Source: Heliocybe sulcata (Eukaryota > Basidiomycota > Agaricomycetes > Gloeophyllales > Gloeophyllaceae). From it: a DNA stretch of 64,000 nt. Every line of letters starts with the position of its first letter. Positions within the stretch are counted from its first letter, which is position 1. The DNA lies in assembly GCA_004369045.1 (NCBI GenBank), contig ML213518.1, positions 356,591-420,590 of the forward strand, given 5' to 3'. The position numbers and the translations under genes are program-made. Of this stretch, positions 34,001 through 44,657 are shown piece by piece. Below the pieces are notes generated by a model. That model was not told the DNA's origin. It made no database searches and was given only the letters and a program-made list of their open reading frames with translations.

Positions 34001-35888
34001 GCTCGTTGAGGACGACATGGGCTTTTTGGAGAGCTTCTGTTTAATCGGGTGAGATATTTCGGATTGGGCCTAACTGCTGCTCACCTAGCTCCCAGTGGTA
34101 TTCCAGTCATCATGGGTGAGTATATCTCTTTATCGCACGTGTACAATCTAATGCTTAGAACTGAAAGGCTTCACATCCAAGAGGTTTCCATCTGAATGTC
34201 GCCTGGAAGCGTCCAATTTCATAGGGTTACTTTGCCAATCATCAGTGCTGACCCTGCAGATGTTTATCTCGTACGTCTCAGTATCCGCCGAGATAAGATA
34301 TATTCTCACATGTGACCTATAGGTGTCGGGGCCTCAAGGTCCTGGTGGATCTTCTTGACGAAGACTATGCAGAACAGACTGAGCTTGTCGTTGGTGCCCT
34401 CAACGGTATTCAGAGCGTCTTCGAACTGCAAAGCCCCACCAAGAAGAATGACTTCTGCCGGATGTTCATCAGAGAGGGTCTACTGGATCCCTTGTCATCC
34501 GCTCTGCTGAATGTCATGGCAACGACGGAAGAGAAATCTGCAGACATCAAGGGCAGGATCATCCAGGTCATCCTCATCTTCTGCCAGGTGTCGGTATCAG
34601 ATATCCACGTCCGTAATGCGCTTGGGACGCGAAAGGTCATCCGACGTAAGGAATGAGTCGATCACCGTAACCTGCATCAGCTAACTTGTCGCTAGGATTC
34701 TTACGGGCGTGCGAGCTGCTTGACGGGGATCACTTAGTCCAGATGCTGAAAGCCGTCAAGCATTTGTCAATGAATGCTAACATCCTTGATGTGCTGCAGA
34801 ACGCTAATGCCATCGAAATTCTCTGCCGAATCCTGGATGAGCAGAGCTCTGGTCTGCGTAGTACAGTACGTGGTCCTGATATGCGATCGAAGACGACTCT
34901 CATGCGGAACGCAGGACGTCTCGAATCACATCTTCCAGACTTGCTACAACCTTTGCCGATTGAACAAGTCCAGGCAGGAAGAGGCCGCACAGGCTGGTAT
35001 TATTCCTAGCCTGAAGCGCGTCATCGAATCCAGCTCTCCTCTGAAGCAATTTGCTCTGCCTATCCTGTGCGATCTAGCGAGCGCTGGCAAGACATGCAGG
35101 GTCTTACTATGGCAACATGACGGTTTGCGCATGTACCTCAAGCTGCTTGAGAAGGATCCGTACTTCCAGGTCGGCGCTCTGGAAGCCATTGTCTCTTGGT
35201 GCGTCGTCAATAACGGCTCCGAATTGTCGCTCAACATACAATCCACAGGCTCCAAGACGAGACGGCCCGCGTTGAAGATGAGCTTCTGAAGCCCCAAGCT
35301 CTTGACGCACTGCTCAACTGCTTCGTCAGCGCCAAAGCGAACTCGTTTGAGAACCTGTTAGATCCGTTCCTGAAGATCTGCCGTATGTCCACAAACATCA
35401 CGATCGCCATCGCCAAGAGCCAGTTCTTCAAGCGCATCATCGAGAAGTTAGGCCACAGCAAACCGGTAGTGCGGCTGAACCTCCTCCGTCTGCTGAGGAT
35501 GGTTTGCGAGGTCCATCCGAACCGTGCCATCCTGGTGGAACGCTACGGTCTCTATGACATCGTGGAGAAGCAGAGTAAGGACGACGGCGCCGTCCTCGTT
35601 AGAGAGTTAGCGAGGGAGATCATGCCCACCCTCGCGCCTGCGTTGAAACCCACAACCGTGAGATCTGGTTCTAGCAAGATGGACTCACCGAAGCCGGCCA
35701 TTGCCCCTAAGAGAGGGCGGATTAGGCGCACTGCTTCAGAGACATCCGCAACTACACTTTCCCCGCCTCACATTGTATTGCCACACAGCCCTCTTTCGTC
35801 ACCACACAGTGGACAAACAAGTCGTACTAAACCCAAATCCTCGTCCAGGTTACGGCTGAACGACATACCGTGGCAGTCCGAGCAGTAA
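31032..35888 (+). CDS. Septation-initiation kinase, Cdc7/SepH type
   Basis: 22 exons, 1255 aa: 31032-31091, 31158-31203, 31263-31351, 31402-31431, 31480-31544, 31593-31852, 31906-31957, 32005-32360, 32414-32689, 32747-32955, 33020-33365, 33414-33472, 33525-33566, 33623-33769, 33816-33950, 34002-34048, 34096-34115, 34159-34270, 34323-34645, 34696-34865, 34915-35198, 35249-35888. Ser/Thr kinase of the SIN/MEN pathway that promotes septum formation after mitosis at the spindle pole body. Kinase domain about 20-271: [14 protein letters not shown] (Lys49), HRDIKGAN (Asp142), DFG (160-162), GSPYWMAPE. A Ser/Pro-rich linker with acidic DDDFEEG is followed by an armadillo-like C-terminal half (residues about 640-1150; [31 protein letters not shown]), as in Cdc7 of fission yeast and SepH of Aspergillus. 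Its 3' end is 330 bases from the convergent uL5m gene. Confidence 0.93.
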
Positions 35889-36218
35889 CGATTGCGCATT
35901 GCCTTAACCTCTTATCGTTTTCATGGATGTCCTCGTACCTCCTTGGACTCATTCCCATATCCTCATTTGCCGGTCTTTTCCTTAGTCGCGTTCTGTGGTC
36001 GCTCTTTGTCGCATCCTCGCATCCTAGTTTTCGCTTAGCATCGCACTGTATCCTCTACTTTCTCTCGCATCAATTCCATGAAGTCTCGCTGCTAACCCAG
36101 GCTGGTGTGCAGGAATATTCAGTAAAGCATCTGTACATCAGACTGTAAGTCATCTACAGAGGAATATCCGTAAGTACCGGAAAGCGATGACCAAGATGGA
36201 CGCACGGAGCAAGCCTCA
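35889..36218. other. Convergent spacer between kinase and uL5m genes
   Basis: 330 bases with the two 3' UTRs. A T/C-rich stretch at 35900-36100 is open on the plus strand but has no coding signal I trust. Confidence 0.55.
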
Positions 36219-37124
36219 CTATTTCCGAACGAATGGAACTTGGCAACCAGAAAGCAGAGCTCTGGCCTTATTTTGTGCACCTTGTCCCTCGGCATTGGTG
36301 ATGAAGTGTATGTGCATTCCGGTCGTCGCGGGATAGGCATCCAAATTAACTTCAATCTGAGGGAACAAGCCCATAGCCTCTGGAGGCAAACCAAGGGAGA
36401 CGACGCCTGAGACAGAGCTTGGCGTAAAATTTTGCTGGCTAGAGGCCGGCATCACGAACCCAGAGAACTCGCGCAGGCGAGGCAGAACAAACTCGGTGAG
36501 CGTACTGATAAAGTCGTACATTTTCGGACCCTTCAGGTCGACTTTGGCACCGATCGGGACGCCAGGTCGTAGCCATCCTCCGATTGCCTTCACCCCCCGG
36601 ACGACCTGCACGCCCTCACTCGTGCGCCATCCTCCTCCACCCTCGGTCTCTCCTGATATCGCCCGCAGCATCATGATCGGCCCGAGCAGGTTGGTACGGT
36701 TCGATACCGCCTCCTTCACCATGGTGTGGATCTGCACTCGCTCCAGCCGGACCACGTTGTCCCATGAGCTCACGGGCGCAGGCTCGCGGCCGACATGCGA
36801 GCCACCAACTGGCATATTGGCTCGGTTCTTTGTGTATGGGTCTTCCGGATCGAACTTCAGACGGATTTGACGGGGAGGTTTGCGTGGTCCGGACTCGTGG
36901 ACATAGGTCATGTACATCAGGTCGTCTTGCAGAGTGTTGAAGTAGTGATCCATCATCCGAGAGGGATGCGTATCCCGGATGAGGATCTTGCAGCGAGGGA
37001 TGGGCAGGCCTTTATCACCTCGTTTGAGGGGTTTTCGGATTTTTGGTGGCGGCCGCGACGGGCGTAATGAGAATGCATGTCTGGCTGGTGCAGCAGCGCG
37101 ACCGACCGCTGGTGCTGCACTCAT
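36219..37124 (-). CDS. MRPL7: Mitochondrial large-subunit ribosomal protein uL5m
   Basis: A single-exon gene of 301 aa, matching yeast Mrpl7 (292 aa). It belongs to the mitochondrial 54S subunit, where uL5 contacts 5S-like structures and the central protuberance. The Arg/Ala/Pro-rich first 40 residues fit a mitochondrial import signal. uL5 features are PRCKILIRDTHPSRMMDHYF near the start, VQIHTMVKEAV, the central GGWLRPGVPIGAKVDL, YDFISTLTEFVLPRLREFSG, and the C-terminal FPQIEVNLDAYPATTGMHI. It starts at ATG 37124 and ends with TAG at 36219. The lack of introns is unusual next to its neighbours. Confidence 0.93.
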   Translation of the reverse strand: MSAAPAVGRAAAPARHAFSLRPSRPPPKIRKPLKRGDKGLPIPRCKILIRDTHPSRMMDHYFNTLQDDLMYMTYVHESGPRKPPRQIRLKFDPEDPYTKNRANMPVGGSHVGREPAPVSSWDNVVRLERVQIHTMVKEAVSNRTNLLGPIMMLRAISGETEGGGGWRTSEGVQVVRGVKAIGGWLRPGVPIGAKVDLKGPKMYDFISTLTEFVLPRLREFSGFVMPASSQQNFTPSSVSGVVSLGLPPEAMGLFPQIEVNLDAYPATTGMHIHFITNAEGQGAQNKARALLSGCQVPFVRK

Positions 37125-37291
37125 TATCCTATACTCTTGTTAGCTCTTCTTCGATCAGCATTTCAGCAGGACCTCACCGTGAAAGATCCAGATACCACCA
37201 GCGCGCCTGGGATAAAGCACTGGCAGCACACGGACTTGATGGCTGCTCGCCACAAGACAAAATAAAGGCAAAGTGGCGCTCTCAACTAAAC

Positions 37292-37329
37292 TTCTGATAT
37301 ACAGTATGCTTTCTGATATACAGTATGCT
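37292..37329. repeat. 19-nt tandem duplication
   Basis: Two perfect copies of TTCTGATATACAGTATGCT in head-to-tail order, in the uL5m promoter region. Confidence 0.85.
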
Positions 37330-38019
37330 GGCTTTGGTTACGATCATCTCATGAAATATGCTGGGCTTTGATTCTCTGCACCCACTCGCTGAGAAAATTT
37401 ACGACTTACAATATCCCCCACCATGATATCGCGGATGAAATCTTGACCTCAAAAACATGTTCTCCCAAGTCAGATAGAACCACCGGTCGCCTCACCTCCC
37501 TTGACCTCTGAATCATGGCCGTCGCGGCTTGTCAAGACTCAAGCAAGCAGGTTTCGCGCTGAACTGGTCTTCCTATACTTTGGTCGGCCACTAGTGCTGT
37601 AGACTGTTACATCATCGCGTTTCGTCGTGGTGGGCCACCGGCTTCTTTCTTACTGGTACGCTGTGCGGACTTGCTCGATTCTGCCAGTGCAAGATCTTCT
37701 GGTTGGCGACATTTCTGTCGGACTAGCTACTGCGTCGTTTCTCAGTGGGACACGCGGAAAAGTCTCCCTATTGACGGGATCGCAGAAGCCCTGGGCTGCT
37801 ATCTGACTTCCATCTCGCTTGTGTGAGTTTCTGGATGCTTCATCTGAGGCGGACGGTCGCATCTGCCGTGTGGGTGCTTATAGGCGATGATCTCCGTCGG
37901 TTATGCCGTCTTGCTGGGAATTAGTTCCCCGATTTTGCTTCTCGCTTCCAGCATGTCGATATCTGCGCTCATGACTCGGACTGTGACATACGCGTTCTGT
38001 CACGTCACAGGTCCATGAG

Positions 38020-38026
38020 TATATAT
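38020..38026 (+). promoter_or_regulatory. TATA box of F-box-like gene
   Basis: TATATAT about 107 bases before the ATG at 38127. Confidence 0.5.
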
Positions 38027-38126
38027 TAATAAGCGCGTAGTGGAACTCGTTCAACGCGTTAGGACATTCAGAGAGGTTACCAGGTCCTCACAGGCTCTCT
38101 CATTCGTTGTCCCGTCGAACTCTTCC

Positions 38127-39299
38127 ATGCAATTGGTCGACCTTCCAGTATACATTCTCTCGGACATCTTCAAGTCCGCTTGCACCGATGGTGGAGCCAC
38201 AGGAGCGGCGTTATCGTGCACCTCGCGTGATATTGCAAAATTTACTGAGCCGTACCGATACCATTCCGTGGCTCTTTCCGGCTTCGTCCAGCTGACGGCC
38301 TTCCTGGACTCGGCGGACGTCGAGCGCCGTGCGGAGCTGCAGATGCACCACCTCTTCCTATGTGACCGGGAGAAGGAACGGGCGTCAGACAGATCAGGAT
38401 ACCCAGCTGCGGTCGGGCAGGAAGCAGAGGCCAGCGTGCGGCGGCGCGCGGAGCGGCAATACGCAACTAGGGCTGAAGAGGACGAGAAGGAGGCTATGGC
38501 TTTCGAGTACGGCCTCTGCGACATCCCAGAGAAATGCTGCAAGTCACTGCGCACGCTTAGTTTAGTGCTATTCAATCCTACTGAGAGCAAGTCGAGTACG
38601 ATTGCCTGTCTCTTGGACCGGTCGTACCCTCGGCTGACAGACGTATCTTTGCGGCTATCCGATACCACGCAGTCGCTTCTTCTCGCAGAGTTCGAGATGG
38701 AGTATCTGTCTGCTCTGGAGCGACTTCACTTTGCGTCTGCGGCGTCGTTGATGGATATCGCACCGGACTTTGACGACGGGCAGTTGGTGTGCAGAGAGAC
38801 GAGATTGGTAAACTTCCTGGAAATGATTTGCCAAATTGCTGCCATCAAGTGTATACGCCTTTCGGATGTCAAGGGTAGAGAGGGCATCGCGGCGTATCTT
38901 GTGAAGATGCTGCACCTGGAGTTCCCATCGGACACCGACTACCAGATGCCTGAGGCCTATCTCGTCGATGCAGCTCCAGTTATCCACCTTCCGTTTCCTA
39001 GCCGATTGAGGATTGGTCTGCAGACATGGAACGGGGTCGGTTTGACGGCGCATGACGCGTACGGGTTCCGCCCCTTCAAGATGCGCAAGATTACTGAAGA
39101 GGGCAGACAGTTCTTGGCGAGCGCTATTGAGCGCCGGAGGATGGAGCACGCTTTGCATCCAAATGAGCCGAGAATTTATGATCTGGGCACGGCTAACGAG
39201 CGCAGTTACGATTACTGGATGAAGGAGTGGTTGGAGAGGCAGCAAGAGGACTCCGCGACCTTACGGGAGATGATGTTGATACCTGAGGATGAAGAGTAA
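38127..39299 (+). CDS. F-box-like protein
   Basis: Single exon, 390 aa from the ATG at 38127; the open frame reaches further 5' but has no ATG there. The N-terminus resembles a basidiomycete F-box-like motif (VDLPVYILSDIFKSACTDGG, then TGAALSCTSRDI), which would recruit a substrate to an SCF ubiquitin ligase. The rest has charged stretches (RRRAERQYATRAEEDEKEA) and Leu-rich segments similar to the irregular leucine repeats of this expanded family. The target is unknown. A related gene lies at 56938-57936 with the same ACTD(G/D)G.TG..L...SR signature and a shared (N/H)LFL motif further on. Confidence 0.75.
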   Translation: MQLVDLPVYILSDIFKSACTDGGATGAALSCTSRDIAKFTEPYRYHSVALSGFVQLTAFLDSADVERRAELQMHHLFLCDREKERASDRSGYPAAVGQEAEASVRRRAERQYATRAEEDEKEAMAFEYGLCDIPEKCCKSLRTLSLVLFNPTESKSSTIACLLDRSYPRLTDVSLRLSDTTQSLLLAEFEMEYLSALERLHFASAASLMDIAPDFDDGQLVCRETRLVNFLEMICQIAAIKCIRLSDVKGREGIAAYLVKMLHLEFPSDTDYQMPEAYLVDAAPVIHLPFPSRLRIGLQTWNGVGLTAHDAYGFRPFKMRKITEEGRQFLASAIERRRMEHALHPNEPRIYDLGTANERSYDYWMKEWLERQQEDSATLREMMLIPEDEE

Positions 39300-39983
39300 C
39301 GAGAAATCGCATCAGTTCTTACATGTATGTCTTGGTTTGTATCAAACATGTACTGGTACTTACGGCTATGATATCATCTTGCTACCTTAAAATGGAGCAT
39401 CGTTGAAAGGGTACAGCTGATGCGGCATTAGCGACTGATGCGGCATTAGCGACCGGAGGCTCAGACACTGATCATGATTGAAGCTATGTAAGTTTGAAGG
39501 TGAATAGAGAGCAGGCCACACAAGGCTTAATAATATTGCTTTTCAGTCGGCCGAGCAAACGACAGTATTACTCGCCTCGGACCGATATGCCTGCACGCGT
39601 CCTCCAGTGGCTGCGACTACAAATCCAGGACAACCTTTGGTGTCCTCTTGGAACGATGCAGCACCGGAAAACCAGGACCCGTGTCGGGGGCCGCGACCAT
39701 GAATGATACCGAGCTCAGAATCAACCGTGAGCGGTATGGCTCTCTATAAGTTACGATACAGGCTGTGAACATATTGATGTGCAGCATCAGGACGCGACAC
39801 GGAGGTGGACCTGCATGCCAATGATGCCCGAATCAGCTCGTCGCTCTTTTCATACACTCCTCTGCAACGTGTTGCACCTCTGTTAGTACGAAGCTATAGA
39901 AGGGGAAACGGAAGGAAGGAAGGTGCGTTCTCCGTGTTAGTGAATATTAATACTGTTAGACTTGAAGTGATGTGGAAATGAAG
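39300..39983. other. Intergenic region with 18-nt tandem duplication
   Basis: No supported gene. Two perfect copies of an 18-nt unit lie at 39417-39452. Open frame 39494-39706 shows no family features. Confidence 0.5.
39417..39452. repeat. 18-nt tandem duplication
   Basis: CTGATGCGGCATTAGCGA twice, head to tail, with no mismatch, about 120 bases after the F-box-like gene. Confidence 0.85.
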
Positions 39984-40330
39984 GTCATCTACCTAACTTC
40001 GATCACCCTGTTCGTAATCGGCAGTATGTGTGTAGCTGCCGCCAAAAGCATTGCTGTGATGATTGGTATGTGACGAGGCCTTCAATGTTTCGGGTTCGTT
40101 CTACTTCACTCCATTGATATCTTGACGGGCATTTACTGAACATTATTTGGTCTAGCTTGCTTGACTGCCAGGAGCGCCGCAATGAACATCCGAGCGGCGA
40201 CCCTGGCTGATATCTTCGAGCCGCATGAACGTGGGACAATAATGGGCATCAGTAGTTGATCGTGCAGTACGCGCTCCATCCTTGGAGGAGGCCGTACGCA
40301 AGCTTGACAATTGGAGGATTTTTGCTTGTT
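39984..40330 (+). pseudogene. Relic of an MFS (DHA1) transporter gene
   Basis: Two segments read as inner exons of a DHA1 transporter. 39984-40065 gives VIYLTSITLFVIGSMCVAAA plus KSIAVMI, a helix-2/3 pattern. After a normal intron (40066-40155), 40156-40330 gives MNIRAATLADIFEPHERGTI followed by MGI, the loop and helix-4/5 signature of the family. After this the frame is lost: stops follow at about 40255, and the expected NWR-type motif (NWRIFA, about 40308-40325) lies in another frame. No N-terminal or C-terminal half was found. It differs from the intact MFS gene at 17938-19876 and looks like a decayed separate paralogue. Confidence 0.6.
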
Positions 40331-41037
40331 GTAAGTCTCCCAGAAACAAGCGTGCATTGTGCCCTAATAGCGCGTTTCGGGGGAGCTCTTAGTTCAGGCG
40401 CACAGCTCGGTACTCTGTACACTGTGCTTTGGACGGCCACGACGAGTTTGACAAGAACTCGACGATAATATTCAGTCCTGGCGTCAGATCCGGAAAGGAC
40501 TCAAATAGGCCTCACTTAGGTATATACTCGGGAAGCGCCTGCACAAACGCGCAGGGCAAGTATCTTGCGACTTTTGGCTGCCTGAAATTTGGCATTATCA
40601 CTGTAAATTCTGTCTACATACACCTGATGTAATGAATGTGGCGCAGGTGGCGTGGATTACTAAATATAGGTTAGATAAAATACAAAGACAAATTAAGTTG
40701 CATATTCCTTATTTTCTTTCTAACACACAAGAAACCTTACTAGACGCAAGGTAATACCACTCAGTTCAGGCTGGCAAACAACTGCCTCTCAGCACAGCGA
40801 GGCATGCCTCCTCTTTCGCGAAGTCTTGCCTAATTTAATTACCATCAAAGGGCCAAATTGGCCTGAAACGTCGATTCCAGCCCAGCTCCCGGTTCGTTCC
40901 GGAGATACGGAAAGCGCCCGGATATATCCGAGATTATGTCAGTTTCTTCCCCCCGCTAAGCGACCGGCTAACATTTCTGACGACGACGACGACGACAACA
41001 TTATCCTGCTCTGGAGCAAACAACGTAGAACACCCCC
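40331..41037. other. Intergenic region before Fzo1
   Basis: Contains an AT-rich block (about 40610-40740), then the Fzo1 promoter and leader with a (GAC)6 run at 40979-40996. No gene seen. Confidence 0.55.
40979..40996 (+). repeat. (GAC)6 microsatellite in the Fzo1 leader
   Basis: Six perfect GAC units 41 bases before the Fzo1 start codon. Confidence 0.8.
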
Positions 41038-43633
41038 ATGGCGCAGGCATACTTTCCAAGCGCCGGGCGAACGGTGTCGTCCCCGTTGCCTATAGCTGAG
41101 ACACCATCAGCACAATCAACACTAGAGAAGCATTTGAAGCCAGAGGATGTGCAGGAGGCCTATGTCGCGCAAAAAGACAGGTGAGTCATTTTTCGCGTCG
41201 GCGGATATGAGTTAACTCAAGTTCCTCAGCTTGGTAGAGGCTATCGACTCTACAAAGGGCATCCTCGGCGACCTTCGCGGGTTCAACAAGGAGTCCTGGG
41301 TAGTACGGTACCCTCAGTTCCGCGAGGAGAAGAAGAAGGATGACGAGGTGACGAAGCGGCGCGGTGGGATGCGCCGCGCGCTGTCGTTCGCGGATGAGCC
41401 AGCGACAGAGACGGAAGTCGTCTTTTCGGGCAAGAAACGCCAGCTGAAACGCGCGGCGACGATTGCGGAGGAGCCGCAAGACCTCGTTGAGGAAGAGGCC
41501 TCCTCCGAGTCCGAATTCAACATTCTGCGACTCGACCTCACGCTTGGGCCGCACGGCTCGGCCAACTCCCCCGCGTCCCTTGTCTCTCAGCTCGAAAAGT
41601 CCTCTATCGCCAATCTGCTCGACGAGCGGATCGTCTCCGCCCTCGGCCATGTCGACAAGCTCCGGCTGCGGGTGGAAGACACGTCGTCAAAGGTGCTCGT
41701 GACGGGCGACCTGAACGCGGGCAAGTCCACGTTCGTGAACGCGGTGCTCCGAAGGGAGGTCATGCCCGTCGACCAGCAGCCGTGCACCACGGCATTCTGT
41801 GAGGTGCACGATGCGGCGGAAAACGACGGCAAGGAGGAGGTGCACGTTGTGAAGGAGGGCGTGCAGTACGACGCGAAGGACGAGAGCACGTTCACGCGCG
41901 TCGGTTTGGACGATCTGGAGGAGATCGTGTCGGAGAACGAGAACGATCAGCAAGTGATCAAGGTCTACCTCGCGGACTCGCGCGCCCCTGTCGACTCGCT
42001 GCTCAACAATGGCGTTGTCGACATCTCCCTCATCGACGCGCCTGGTCTGAACCGCGACTCGGTCAAGACGACGGCCCTGTTCTCCCGTCAGGAGGAGATC
42101 GACGTCGTGGTGTTCGTTGTTTCGGCCGAGAACCACTTCACGCTGTCTGCGAAGGAGTTCTTGTGGAACGCGAGCAACGAGAAGGCGTACATTTTCATCG
42201 TGGTCAACAAGTTCGAGGGTATCAAGAACAAGGACAAGTGCAAGCGGCTCGTGCTCGAGCAAGTCAAGCAGCTCAGCCCGCGCACATATGAGGATGCTGA
42301 GGACCTCGTCCACTTTGTCGACTCGGCAGCGGCTCAGGACCCGGCCAAGGAGCAGCCGTCCTTTAGCGATCTGGAGTCGTCTTTGCGGTCGTTCGTCCTC
42401 GTCAAGCGGGCCAAGTCCAAGCTCGCTCCTGTCTCTAACTACTTGCTGAATCTTCTTACCGATGTTTCCCTCCTTGTCGGCGCCAACTCAATCGTCGCCG
42501 AGTCGGAGCTCGAGAAAGCTAAGGGAGACCTTGACCGTGCACGGCCCGTGCTGGAGAAGATGAAGAACGGCCGGGACGTCCTTGAGGACAGCCTGGAGTC
42601 TGTTGAAGAGGAGGGAGCTACCAAGGCGAGCTCGACGACCAAGCAGGTGCTTTCAACAGCATTGGACCGTGTTGGCGAGGGCCTCCCCGGTGTTGAGAAG
42701 GCCAGTGTTGAGATGCCTTCCTATCCCGGTCTGCTCGGTATCTGGGATTACGCCCAGGATGTCCGTCGGGCTTTGTTAGCTAGCTTGGACCTTGCCGTCA
42801 AGTTGGCGGAGAACGAGGCTCGGGTTATCACCACCTCCGGCGTGAAGAAGATCAGCGAGCTTGAGGAGGAGCATCTTCCTGAGGGTGTTGAGCGGTCTCG
42901 CCGGGTGTTCATGCCCGAGGCGATGTTCTCTGCTCGTCGCAACACTCCCAAGAAGGGCAAGCGCTCGAGCGTCGTTGTTGCCGGTGGTACTCATGGCCTT
43001 GGTATCGGTTTAGCTCAGAGGCCTGAGATGCTCGAGACGTCGTTCCTTGACTTGTTTGATGTTCACCATCAGTTCTGGGTACACTTCGGTGAGGGTAAGG
43101 AGAACTCGGAGGCGGAGGAGATGAGCCCGACTGCTTTGAGCGTCGTCTCTGTCGGTCTCGGTGCTTTGACCGTTGTCGGCGGCAAGACTCTCGGCGTGCG
43201 CAGCCTGATCGAGGGCGTCGTTCGTCTCTCGGAAGTCATGCACAACGAGACGGCGCGCAAGTGGGCCGCACCGGTCATTGGTGCGGTCGCTATCGGAGCC
43301 ACCGCCTACTTCATCCTCGAGCTGCCAAGCACCATCCCAAGGACGATCGGGCGTAGGATTCGGTCGTCCCTCGTCAAGAATGAGGGTCGGGAGGACGAGA
43401 TGTTCGTCGACGCTCATGCGACCAGGATCAGCCGCGAAACGAGGAAGGTGCTGCGGTTAGCAAGCTGGGACCTTAAGGAGAGGTTCAGGGCTGCAATGGA
43501 TGAACGGGGTAAGGAAGTCAAGGATGCGGAGGAGATGGAGAGGCGGGCGAAGAAGGCCCTGGACTACTTCCTGGAGCTCAGCTCGAGGACTGGGGAGGTG
43601 AAGGAGAAGGTCCAGTCGGCGGTTGTGTTCTGA
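41038..43633 (+). CDS. FZO1: Mitofusin Fzo1, mitochondrial outer-membrane fusion GTPase
   Basis: Exons 41038-41180 and 41230-43633; 848 aa, close to yeast Fzo1 (855 aa). A dynamin-like GTPase that tethers and fuses outer mitochondrial membranes. The GTPase domain has G1 GDLNAGKST (about 207-215), G3 DAPG (about 317-320) and G4 NKFE (about 374-377, Glu in place of the usual Asp). Heptad-repeat stretches flank it (RLRVEDTSSK before; ELEKAKGDLDRARPVLEKMK after). Two hydrophobic segments near the C-terminus (about 682-703 and 727-747) fit the bipartite membrane anchor, and a final heptad stretch (EEMERRAKKALDYFLEL) follows. Start ATG lies in a GAC-repeat leader. Antisense open frames of up to 208 codons are shadows. 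Confidence 0.95.
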
Positions 43634-44657
43634 ACAACTGAGTGTTGATAACGACCAATGTACGATCTCCCTTTCTCTGTTTTTTCTTCCTATATCTTCC
43701 AATTCTTGACTCACGTATGATTTGGTTAATTCTTCCAGTATAAGATTTTTGGTCACACCGTTAGCCTACGTCACATTGTGCGGCCTCGGATTTTTGCCAA
43801 TACTTTTCTTTATTGTGTTTGATATCCTTCCTACACACGCTCCTTAGCATATGTGTCTCTCGGTCAATGTCTTAACATACGAACATACGAAATGTGTATG
43901 AATTGTACTATTTGAGGTTATACTAACCGGCGCCAAAATGTTAGACTACCGGTGAGTGAGTTGGGGACTAGACTTTGATTGGTGCAAGCAGGCTCGTCTT
44001 CTTCCATTTCTGAATCGGGTACGGTCCTCGTTTATGTTCATACGGCCATTGACCGGTGACCACGTCGCCATATCGTCCTAGAAGGTTACGCGGTCTAGCT
44101 ATATGGTGAGCTTCCTCAGGAGTTTCTCCGGAGTTCCAGTAGGCTTATAGTTGTATGTCCTGTCCTGCAGCATTGATCACGCAAACACTGTAAAGACGGG
44201 CCTATCTAGGCGGCAATTGAATCCAATGATGCCAAGGCACTAGGGCGGGACCATGGGGAGTTCCAATGTTGCTCGCTTCCACCCTTCAGTTCCTGGATAT
44301 CACTATGCTCAAAGAGTCACTGCTGTCCTTCAGAGCCATGCACTCGTTACGCCACATACTCTGGAGGTGAGCTTGTTTAACACAGTCACGAAGGATGGGA
44401 ATCCAGAGTTCCACATCTGAAGGCAAGAATCGACAATTCCGGTCACAGCAAGGATAGGGCCGCCAACTTCAGTGGGCTCAACCGTATGCTTCATCCTGAT
44501 TACCGAAGAGTGCCTGATAGACGGTAAGGAACTTAGCCGGGTATGCTAGCCGATACGGGTTTACGGTGGGTGAGAAGTTCGGCGTAGTGATCTCCTTGCG
44601 GTAAGCAGACCTTCCGCAGTATAAAGCTTTGCTCACCTTTGACATCTCTGCGTCGAC
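43634..44657. other. Intergenic region between Fzo1 and P450
   Basis: About 1 kb. A T-rich 3' UTR is followed by unassigned sequence and the P450 promoter with TATAAA at 44620. No gene or repeat recognised. Confidence 0.55.
44620..44625 (+). promoter_or_regulatory. TATA box of P450 gene
   Basis: TATAAA 38 bases before the ATG at 44658, implying a very short leader. Confidence 0.5.

Larger units (their letters stand above)
37125..38126. other. Divergent intergenic region
   Basis: About 1 kb with the promoters of uL5m (-) and the F-box-like gene (+). It contains a 19-nt tandem duplication (37292-37329) and a TATA box at 38020. No gene seen. Confidence 0.5.

Noticed and set aside
41687-42313. 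208-codon minus-strand open frame
   Set aside because: Antisense shadow of the long FZO1 exon, produced by strong GC3 codon bias; no family signature.
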